Source: Drosophila miranda (Eukaryota > Arthropoda > Insecta > Diptera > Drosophilidae). Taken from it: a DNA stretch of 64,000 nucleotides. A model generated the notes under the pieces. The model ran no database searches and was not told where the DNA came from. It saw only the letters and a program-made list of their open reading frames with translations. The position numbers were made by a program, and so were the translations under genes. Below are positions 10,746 to 20,335 of this stretch, piece by piece; positions within the stretch are counted from its first letter, which is position 1; every line of letters begins with the position of its first letter. The stretch spans positions 18,910,001-18,974,000 of the forward strand of contig NC_046675.1 in NCBI RefSeq assembly GCF_003369915.1, given 5' to 3'.

Positions 10746-12760
10746 ACTTTTTATTGTGAAGGGTGTTCTCGATGGTGGCTACTAACGAGTGTAGTGCTGT
10801 CTCCTCCGATTTCCCTTTGGTGTGGGCATATTAATTAGTTGACAACAGGTCCATTACCTCATTCCTGATGTGTAAATCCAACAGCTTTTCCAGTGTTTTT
10901 AGTAGAAAGAAGGTAAGGCTTATCGGTCTGTAATCCTTGGGACTCACGTGGCTGCACTTTCCTGCCTTTGGGAGGAAGACAACTCTCGAGGTTCTCCATT
11001 GGATAGGGATATAGTAAGTACGGTACATATAGTACATATAGCAAGTACATATATACTAAGTACGGGTACTTAGACCTGCTGAGTATATTGCTGAGAGCCA
11101 TGGAGTGATAACCTCTTTGGTCCTCTGCATCATGGCTGGGAATATCGCGTCCAGTCCTGGTGCTTTTATGCCCGCTAAGGAGTCTATAGCCTAGTGGTGG
11201 GGGTGTTGTTCCTCAGTTCCTCTTTGGCGTCGGTGACCTCTGTGCATTCTGGGAAGTGCGCCTTCAGTAGTGCTGTTAGGGCTTCTTTACTGCCCTCTGT
11301 CCGTTATCTAGTTTTAATTGTCTCTGTATGCTGGGCTGCTTTGAGAGCAGCTTTCGGAACCGTACCGTTTCGGGTACTTTCTCGATGTTGGAGCAGAAGG
11401 TCCTCCACGAGTTCCGTTGTGCCTTGCGTATTTCCTTCTTGTAGCTCCTAAGTAGGAGTTTGTATTCCTCATTAAATAATTCTTTGAATAGGGTCCCTAC
11501 GGACTTCTCTATATCCTCCGCGGATTTTACTGAGCCCGAAGTAACGAAGTAACTGTCTTTTTAAACTTTTCCCAGTTTGTATTACGGGGGTTTCTATGCA
11601 GAGTGCTATATTTGAAGAGTGTTTGAATTGACACTTAAACTGAATTTACTTATGATCTGAGAAGGACCCTCCAGCCGGATACCAAGTGTTAGGTCTAGCA
11701 CGTTGGATGAGGTGGGACCTACGAAGTTGTGTTCCACCCCATCGTTTGCTATGTATGTCTAAATTAGTTGATAATATAAAGTCTAAGAGTGACTCACCTC
11801 TGTCATTGATATGGGGGCTTCCCCACACGTTGTGGTGGGCGTTGGCGTTCGTACCAATAATGAGCTGGTGGCTTTTGCTGGCTTCTGTCACCAGCGCCGA
11901 GTACTGCAGTTCTGTTCCTGCATACCGATGTTTAATAAAACAAATTGTGATTTGAGGACTTTAGTCCGGCCACTAAATGGCCTGACGCAATCAAGTGTTC
12001 CTGGACTAGAACTATGTCGGCGAGCCCTTGCTCCATGGCATTGAGGAGCTCCGCCGACGCTACCTTGCTTTTACACAAGTTGAGCTGCAGCGCAATCAAC
12101 ATCATTGTTGGCTGGCTCAGTTGCGCCTGACGCGTTGACTACCAGTGTCAGGTCACCGTCCTCCTCTTCTTCCCCGAAGTCTTCGAGCGCAAGACCCTGG
12201 GCGGTCTCCACGATGGATTCAAGACCTAGGTCCTTTTCCACCTCGCCTACCTGTAGGGTGTGCGCTTCCTTGTCCTCGGGGTGGCGTTTTTTGGGGCGCA
12301 GGTAAACGCCGCACATGCCCCACGCCATCTTCCCAAATCTGGATTAGCCTGCTGTCCACGACCTCCAGCTTGGTCTCCTGCCAGTTGGCAGACCGTGCAC
12401 GTCAGCCTACCTTATGATTGGGTTGGCGTTGCACTTCAGTATTTTTACCCCATTGAGCCACCCAGCAGCATCGAAGGTGGGGTCGTCATCCATCTGCGCA
12501 AACAGTGCAATAAGCTTAGTTATTGGCGTTTTGGCCGCTTTCGGTGGAGGGGCCGCACTCTTGGGCCCGCGTTGCCGCTTGCTCGCTGGCACTCTCAGTC
12601 GTGCGTTGCTTCTTGGCGGCCATCATCTCCTCCACCTTATTCGAATTCACCGTTCGACACTCTTTTTTGTGACAGAAACAAATTATATCAAATTTGTGCA
12701 AATTCCGAAAATCTGTGGCAGCGACAATTTTTAAGATTTTGAAGATATAAATTTCCTGTG
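10746..12760 (-). mobile_element. LOA-clade non-LTR retrotransposon, copy 1 (3' truncated, heavily decayed)
   Basis: On the minus strand it runs from an ORF1 start near 12626 (MMAAKKQRTTE, then a frameshift) through broken ORF1 pieces. An endonuclease piece follows at 11891-11646 with IIGTNANAHHNVWGS. A reverse-transcriptase piece at about 11037-10790 has VVFLPKAGK, KDYRPISLT, FLLKTLEKLL and KGKSEETALHSL. The frame stops being this element at about 10745, where copy 2's ORF1 begins. The same domain types as copy 2 appear with clearly different residues, so this is another subfamily. Confidence 0.65.
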
Positions 12761-13138
12761 CCTGAGGTATGAAATCAGCTATAATAGACGGAGTGCAGGA
12801 ATATATGTATAATATAAGTTACATAAATCATAAGATAACATACATTCAAACTGTTTATCAGGTGCTAATACAAAAAAGTAAAATTCGGACAACCAACAGA
12901 AGCCGGTGGAAAATATGGAATGTTTCTAGCAACAAATAATGTCGACTTTTTTTCAGTGTAATTAAGTACACACATATGTATGTATGCATGCATTTCTAAC
13001 TACTTTATGTGATACCATAGCAACAGTGATGCACTAATTTGTTTATGCATCGATGTATTGACTGCTAATAAAAGCACTTGGGCAAGTTCTTACACCACTA
13101 CACATTTAAAATTGAAAAAAGGGGAAAAATTCGGTATC
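12761..13138. other. Spacer and presumed promoter of the unknown 377-aa gene
   Basis: AT-rich, with a microsatellite-like ACACATATGTATGTATGCATGCA at about 12970. A CATCGATG palindrome near 13048 resembles the DRE core found in fly housekeeping promoters, but a single near-match is weak. No gene is seen. Confidence 0.35.
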
Positions 13139-14500
13139 ATGAACAAGCTGAAGTCAAATAATAATTCCAATAACAGTGGAACATCTTCGGAGACTAGTGA
13201 GACTCAAAGTGTTGAAGACCATCAAACAGTTTTACTATCTAACAATCGTAGTTTATCATTGAGTAGGTAAGGTTCACGTTGGTTGTTTGTTCGTTTAAAT
13301 ATAATTTTCAATATGTGCGTAATACAAACTTAAAGCTTCTCATAAAATAGGGCCAAAAATAGCTGGAAACGTATGAAGGAACTGGCTTCAGAAAAGGAAA
13401 AGGAAAATGAATCTAAACGCCCACCATGGCGCGCAGTTAGCGTGTCAACGCTTACCAAACCTGACAAGAGTGCATTGCTTCGTGCTAAATTACTTGATGC
13501 ATCAAGGTAATCAATATAAATCATATACTTTATATAGTAATTGATAATAATAATAGACAAAACTGTTTTTGCCGCTTTAGACGATTAAGAGCTGGAAAAG
13601 CAAATGTAGGTCTCCAAACGGACTTTGTGCCGACTAAGCTTATGAAAGAAGCAAGCGTGGATGCACAATATGATTTAATTTTGCACAAAGATATTGGGAT
13701 TCTTACCGATGGACAATATTGTAGGAAGAAGGATGGCTTTCAGCAGTGTAATTAAAATTTCTTTGAAATATTGAATCAATGAATCACTTGAATCATTTAA
13801 TCGGATGACCATTTCAGATATTTTGACCTATTCCATGTCACAAATGACCGAAAGCATTGCTACAGTTTCTCGTTATACACAAACGCTTCTGCCCAAAGCT
13901 TATAATAAGGACGTCATTAATAGTTACTTAATACAATGTAACGAAGATGAAAATGGTATTGATTCAAATTTGGAGACGGGTTTCGATGATGCAATTACTA
14001 GAATACGAAAGTTGTATTTTGACGAGGAGTCTCAATTACAAAGACATGCGGTAGGCGCAAATCGTGTCGGTCTAAACTTAACACCTACCCTAGCCTCGTG
14101 GAATTTTGATGATGATCCAGTTGAAATGGAATCTGATCGACATTTTATACCTTATACCATAGACTCGTACAGCCCGTGGCGCAGTTTCGCACCTATTCCT
14201 TTTCAGTTGAGGGGCAATTCAGTTATTGGAACTATGAAAATTGATTGGTATGCACTGCTGCAGTCTATCGATGAATTAATAAAGGAGTCAAACCATTTAG
14301 TAGACAAGCTTGAACAGATTATGCTGGGTAATAGTTTGCATCAAAAAACTTTTTTGACTAATGTAGATCAAATTACAAAATTCAAGTCTAGCAACATTAA
14401 GCCCCCATCTGAGCATTGGTTGCCAATCATTGAACAACAAGAGAAGCAATTAAAAGCTATTTTAAGCACGCCTGAATCCAGTTATGTTACTCCCGAATAA
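13139..14500 (+). CDS. Conserved-looking protein of unknown function, 377 aa
   Basis: Four exons are supported: 13139-13266, 13351-13506, 13581-13747 and 13818-14500. Phase is kept across all joins and the frame is open to TAA. The third donor could instead be at 13721 (same phase, 26 or 27 nt shorter exon). The N-terminus is Ser/Asn/Thr-rich and probably disordered (residues 1-45). A basic stretch with KRPPWRAVS follows, then a VGLQTDF motif. The C-terminal half is mostly predicted helical (SIDELIKESNHLVDKLEQIM, then a Lys/Glu-rich helix). No signal peptide, membrane segment or catalytic motif is visible. I do not recognise the family. The clean frame and short introns argue for a real, expressed gene. 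Confidence 0.75.
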
Positions 14501-14524
14501 AGAATATGTTCTTAATGTTTACGA

Positions 14525-14530
14525 AATAAA
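14525..14530 (+). terminator. Poly(A) signal AATAAA of the 377-aa gene
   Basis: AATAAA lies 24 bases after the stop codon of the preceding gene. Confidence 0.55.
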
Positions 14531-14989
14531 AACTCAGTCGGAGTATATATATATATTAGGGGTAAGATCCCTATGCACGCGCTTTGCTCGATCACGCCGA
14601 TGTAAGTAAAATATCGGGAAAATTGTATATGCATAATAGAGATATGACAAAGCATACAAATCATGCGTTTAATATGTAAGCTTGATTTTAGATGCTCCTC
14701 ATCCGTTCAGAACGAACTAAATATGTAGCTACAGAACTTCTGTGTAGGTAATCGTGGTTCCTCTCTTTCTCTCTATGTTTTCAAATCACTCATAGCAAAT
14801 GCGAGCAAAATTGAAAGAGAACTCGAGCTGCGTTGAGTTTTTGTTTTATATTTTTGCTTGTATTTTCATCATCATCATAAATAATTAAGTTTTTTATTTC
14901 TTACTTGTATTAAAAATTAGTCCTTTTTTATTTTAAGGTAGCACTTCGTTGTTAACCATTCAAATTCGTTCTTAGAGGCACGTCTTTCC

Positions 14990-15250
14990 GGCACAGTTTA
15001 CATAGCAGGGTGTGATAAAATGGACGGACGACAGGCATGGTTGTATCGACCCGATTATTGGTGCTGTTCAAGAATATATTTCAGTGTTAAATATTCTGGG
15101 TTCCTCATATATGCTGACAATCTTAAAATGTTCGGTTTAATATCAATATTAGTTGCGTCTGCCGGAGAGAGCCATACTGACTAAGTATCGGGTATAAATG
15201 TAGAGCTGCGGTCTCCGCAGCAACTCACAACGTTCCCCGTCGTTTTTTTT
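14990..15250 (+). mobile_element. DINE-1-like 3' fragment
   Basis: The stretch GCGTCTGCCGGAGAGAGCC, then ACTAAGTATCGGGTATAA and CGCAGCAACTCACAACG, is the tail of the same DINE-1-like repeat. A decayed version of the GCGTC..TCTGCCGGAGGAGAGC block recurs at about 54925. The 5' half is absent or unrecognisable. Confidence 0.55.
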
Positions 15251-15415
15251 TTTAATCGGGCGTGTACGATAATTATTTACACGCATTGCAATTAATGAAA
15301 AAAACTAAATTAAAAACAAAAATTAAATGTTTATTTTGTTAATGGAATAATTTTTTGTAATGGTTCCTGTAATATGCTAAAAATAAAAAACTTATTAAAA
15401 ATCCAATCATATTGG

Positions 15416-17149
15416 CTATGCTTTCTTTTCTCCGAAAATCACAGCAGGTGTCCGCTTTCCGTGTGAGTTTTTCTTAGGAAGAAGCTTTAGAAGAATATTT
15501 GACGCGGATTTACTGTCCAAAGGGCAATTGGAGTACACTTCTTCGCATGGTTTATCGTTTTCGCGCTTTCCAATTTCCAATGCCTCTTTTATAGCCGTCC
15601 CATCCAAAAGGTAGTCCACCAATACATTTCTGAAAATAGCATATTTTCGATATGTTATACGTAAAAATGCCTTTAATCATATACATGCACGTAAGGAAAA
15701 TATTACATCTAAATTAATCTTATTACTTATAAAACTTAATCCACCGAATCGATACAATTTTTGTTGTCGGTTGTTTGTAACACTTTCTTTTATCTTTGTG
15801 TAAATTATTACAGTGTTTGGCAACAATTAGCTTAGAATGAAAAAAAAATGAGCCGACAAAAAAACCAACATTTTTCGAAAATCATTTTCTCATTTCTACA
15901 GTTACCGTGATGTTTCAAACCACGATAGTCAAACCATCAAAAATGCATACCAATTGGCCTTTAAAAGGCATCTATGTGCATCTACATGCAACTGTATACA
16001 TGATTTGGCTCTTTGTGACTTTTCCCTGATTCCAACACGCCGTAAGACGGTTGAGGCCATAAAGTATAATTTAGCAACAAAAATACATTAACCATTTATA
16101 GTGGAAGGAAAGTTAAAATACGACACTAAATATTTTAGCTGTTACTTACTCTGAAAGCATATGAATAAATTCGTCCATTTGGTCCGAGGATCCACCCTTC
16201 ATGTTATATTCAGTTGATCGAACATACCCGCAAACTGTGCGCTGCATGCAGCTGGTAGAATCAATATTATTCTGACTCAGTACATCGTCAATTTTGCTTA
16301 TCATTGTGCTGAGAGACGTAAGATCATTATCCTCACCTGTACGAAAACGAGAATTAAACACTGTATCTGGCTTTAAAAACAAACAATTGTCCACTTACTT
16401 CGTCCATATCCTCCGTAACCACCATGAAAAGCCGACAGAATTTTGGGTATTAGTATAATGGCACCAATGCCGACCAGCGTGCCCAACACTACGCCACCGA
16501 GATCCAGTTTTATGGGATTATACGCTGATAGTCCTGTACCACCAGGATATCCCTTTATATAATGATGATAACAATTATTTATGCACAATTTAAAGTGTTA
16601 TATCGTAGTAGTATTTTACTTTTAAACACAAGCTTTTCTGACTACTTTCTCTCACTACCACCAAAAGATAAATTTGATTTTGTTATATCCATCTGACTAT
16701 TATTAAATAATAACCATAATAGCCAACTGTGGTTTAGTAAGGTTAATATTTTTTGAAAATATCCATTAGGAGATGCTTTGAAGCTATTATTTAATTAAGT
16801 GTCATGAACATGTGACTACGTACATTTAAAGAGCCGTAGCCTGTCGTGTATCCCAGCCGTTCAAGTCTATCTTTAGTTGAGGCTGTCTGCGGCTCATTCA
16901 GCTGTGTCTTATTATCGTTGTAGTATGATCGATTACGCTGCATTTTTTCAGAATGGAATCTAGAAGAGAATGAAATAGTTTATCAAAGTGTAACAAAATT
17001 AGAAGTAAAATTTACCATTATGCTAAATCAATTTGCAAAAAGAACTTAACTTACTTTTGACTTTCGTCATATTTGGGTATGGCGCTCGTATTACTTAGTA
17101 TAACCGTCATGCAAAGGATCTGCAGAATTACGACGCAATTTACATTCAT
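15416..17149 (-). CDS. DM4/12-family-like secreted or single-pass membrane protein, 261 aa
   Basis: Five minus-strand exons join in frame: 17149-17055, 16959-16824, 16552-16399, 16336-16150 and 15629-15416. Residues 1-24 form a signal peptide (hydrophobic core VVILQILCMTVIL, small residues before AIP). After a charged region comes a glycine/tyrosine patch. Then a hydrophobic segment, GVVLGTLVGIGAIILIPKIL, could be a transmembrane helix, followed by GGYGGYGR. The C-terminal part has two cysteine pairs, CMQRTVC and CEEVYSNCP. These fit the paired cysteines and closing CP of insect DM4/12 (DUF1676-like) proteins, a large family of uncharacterised secreted fly proteins. The acceptor of exon 3 has a weak pyrimidine tract. 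The gene is divergently placed from the lysine-rich gene, with about 1.1 kb between starts. Confidence 0.7.
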
Positions 17150-18260
17150 AATGCTCTTGAATGGTATAGTATCCTTTAGCGGTTCCAATTTGTTGTGTCG
17201 TTGTGTCTGTGGCTACAATCTGTTGTAAGCCCCGCTCCAAACTGGTGTTTTCAGAGAGACCATCTCTACTATTTATATACTTTGCTCAAGAAATCATGCA
17301 ATTTGTTCATTTTACAATTTGTCAAGCAAGCACTATGATGTGCATATTATTTACGTATTTATGAAAAGTGAGGAAAGAAAATCATTCTAGCACAACGACT
17401 GAGCACGTACCTGTCCCCATATAGTCACTTTCATAGGTATTGTTAAATATGTAAAGAGGCACATACATATGTATGGCCAAACATATGTACATATATCTTG
17501 CGGCAGGCACATCACTGTATGTAGTATGTATTAAATATCTTTACGTTTAATGCGACTTTATATTGCATACTCAATTATTTAACAAAATTATCACAGCCAC
17601 AGACACGACAAAAACACTTACTAACAGCCATGCTATGTGGGCGGATAAGTTGGGCACCCATGCATTTCAAACAAAATTGTGCTTTGTGTCGCAATCGGGG
17701 TTTGGAGTCAGAGACACATGGAAGTGTTTGCACCTGAAATGCTCGGTAACCATTATTAGAGGTACCCGACCAAATGATTTCTGGTATTAAGTCACTGACA
17801 TGATTGCTCGTCTTTTCCCAAATAGTCATACAGCCTTTACCCGTTATTCCCAGTGATAGCCTTGCTTTTCGATCGATAGTTTCTAAAGCAGCTATACTAC
17901 TTAGGATGAAGGGATCCGAAATCTTTCAGAGGTATATACAAATAAATGGTTCGATTCGTTACGTGCTGTTTTTGTTGGTTTGATTATATTAATAAGCTAA
18001 AAAGTGTTTTTTACGACAATATGTCTTTTAACGTGTCGTTCATATGGCTGCTATACTCGTATAATATTATGGTCTGATCCATTGGACAGACGAAAATCGA
18101 TAGATCGTCTCTCCCCTTACCTCCTGTGCCTCTTCAGAGTAAAGAAACTCAAGATTTGATATTCAAAAACCTTTGAATTAAATGTCTGATTTAAAAATGT
18201 TAGCAATATTTTTAGATTCAAAATTTAAGATTTATGTAAAATGCACATGCTCGTAATAAA
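17150..18260. other. Divergent intergenic region
   Basis: This region separates two divergently transcribed genes and should hold both promoters. It contains ACATATGTA-type microsatellites near 17465-17495. A minus-strand frame (17829-17575) has several cysteines, but no splice support or family match. No RNA gene was recognised. Confidence 0.4.
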
Positions 18261-20335
18261 ATGGTTCTGGACTTAGATCACTGCTGTGATCCCGCATCTA
18301 GGTAAGCAAGAAGGAATATTTTTTGTGTTAAACCTGATACAATTTTATTTCTGGCATAGTTCATCAAGTTCAACCAAAATATTCTGCAATACAAATAATA
18401 TTTGTAGCTCTTGCCGATGTCATCGCTGTTGTACGAGTTCATTTTTGAATGATCATACCTATTCTTTGCTGAAAAGGATCTGCCATAAGATAATAAAAAG
18501 CCATAGCCGTCAACAGTGTCGGGAAAATTATTCAGTCTTCGAAGGAGGTAATAGTACCAATCTACGAACGCCTATCGATCAGCGAGGTTAGCTTCAAACA
18601 TGCTTTTTGATTATAATTTACTATTTCATTTTTGTAATATGTAATTCAGGTTCGTTGAAGGATTTGGGCTGGCAAAAGAGACGTAGCGAGGAATACAATA
18701 AAAGAGGACAAATTAGCAATGATCGTCGGCGGGAAGAAACTGATGAAGGTAAATTAAACCCCAGAATCGATTTGGGCCCATTAAAGAAGTCACTTAAAGA
18801 TAAGGGTAGTAATGACGAGGAAATTAGGGCTTCGAAGAGATTAAAGAAAGGATCAAACGGAAAAAATCAGCTATCCGCAGAAGGAAAAAGTGAAGATCGA
18901 AACAAAAATAGTGCCAAGCCCAGCCAAGATGCAGATACAAGTGTTATATCCAAAAAGTCACGAAAAGAGAAAGGCCGGGGTGGAAAAGGAGACGATAAGG
19001 AAAATGGGGAACACAATAAGGACAGCAAAGATAAACGTAAAATTGAAAGTACTAAATCCCAAAGCAATAAGAGCCATGTTGAAAAAGATAGCGGCGACAT
19101 TGATAAAAAAGATACAGATGTAACTGCATCTAGAAAGTCGCGAAAAAATAAGCGCCGAGGCGATAAAGACGACGATAAGGAAAGTGGTAACACAGATAGA
19201 GAAGAATCCAAAAAATCTCGGAAAGGAAAAAATGAAAAAGAAATAGATGGCGACCGCAACAAAGAAGCGGGTAAAAATGTATCTAGGAAATCCGATAAAG
19301 ACAACAGGCGAGGGAATAAAGATAACGATGACAATGGTAACAGTAAAAAAGATAAAACTGAATCGGGAAAGTCTATAAAAGATAAAAACCGAAGTGGAAA
19401 AGAACTGGAAAGGGAAAAAGGTGAAAACGATCAGAACGAATCTAAAAATCCTATTAAAGGTTCAGGAAAGTCAAAAAAGCGAAAATCTCTTATTGACGAC
19501 GATGATAATAATCGATCTCAGAGCAATTCAAAGAAAGACCAAGTTGATGGATCGGGAAAGTCTATGAAAGATAAAAACCGAAGTGGAAAAGAACTGGAAC
19601 TGGAAAAAGGTGCTAACGATCGGAACGAATCTAAAAATCCTATTAAAGGTTCAGGAAATTCAAAAAAGCGAAAATCTCATATTGACTACGATGATAATAA
19701 TCAATCTCAGAGCAAAAAAGACCAAGGTGGTAGATTTTCGAAATCTAAAAAAGGCACTACTGGGGAAATCGGAGATAAGTCTATCGATGACAATGCAATT
19801 AATGGCAGAGTTGACATAGGCGGTTCTAGAAAAAAATATGGTGATAATGCAAGAAAATTAAATACAATTAGTGTCGAAGATAAAAGTAAATCACATGGAC
19901 TACATGAATCAGGCGCAGGAAGAAAGTCATTTAATAAAAAGAAGGGTGTAAGTAATGACAGCAATATAAATAAAAAGAATAAACTGCGCTCTTCCGGTCA
20001 AAGTGCCTCTAAATTAAAGGTCGAAAGTAAATCCGGTGTACGGTATGGTATCAAAGGGTCGAAAAACATTAAGGTTGACAGGCCCACAAGTAGATCTGAG
20101 TTATACAGGCAGAGATTCCTCAGGCCTAGTCGGTGCGATGAAGTTCGGCCGTGTGATATCCTGCGTACCCATTTGGAGCAACGAGATCTTTCAAGAGGGT
20201 ATATATACAGCTCATTGTGAAAACAATTTTAATTTATACGCTTTTCTTTTTAGCTTTCATAGCTGTCCACGAACCAATAACTGTAGGATGTGCACACCAT
20301 GTTGTCTCAATGGTGTGACTGGCACATCTTGTTGA
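18261..20335 (+). CDS. Very lysine/aspartate-rich protein with cysteine-rich termini, 616 aa, function unknown
   Basis: Exons 18261-18301, 18408-18586, 18650-20198 and 20254-20335 join in one frame. The second donor could be earlier, at about 18546 (same phase). The N-terminus has DHCCDP then CRCHRCC. The C-terminus has a matching cluster, CRMCTPCCLNG and a final GTSC. Between them about 500 residues are low-complexity, dominated by Lys, Asp, Ser, Asn, Glu and Gly, with repeated KSRK, GKSKK and KDKNRSGKE patterns. Two near-identical 58-60 residue units lie at 19363-19542 and 19552-19725. No signal peptide or fold is visible. Basic, cysteine-capped proteins of this kind occur among fly sperm chromatin and tail proteins, but that role is only a guess. 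The frame is intact over 1.5 kb despite repetitive sequence. Confidence 0.7.
19363..19725 (+). repeat. Internal tandem duplication (2 x about 177 bp) in the lysine-rich gene
   Basis: The unit 19363-19542 (180 bp) is repeated at 19552-19725 (174 bp). Both encode SGKS(I/M)KDKNRSGKELE, then ESKNPIKGSG, KKRKS and a DDNN.SQS block ending in KKDQ. The second copy lacks two codons. Most differences are single bases. Confidence 0.85.

Noticed and set aside
17575..17829. Cysteine-containing minus frame between two divergent genes
   Set aside because: Cysteine spacing does not form a zinc-finger pattern, and the frame has no start or splice support.
18867..19334. 155-codon Leu/Ser-rich frame on the minus strand
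   Set aside because: Antisense shadow of the Lys/Asp/Ser-rich exon, whose plus frame is longer and joins flanking exons.
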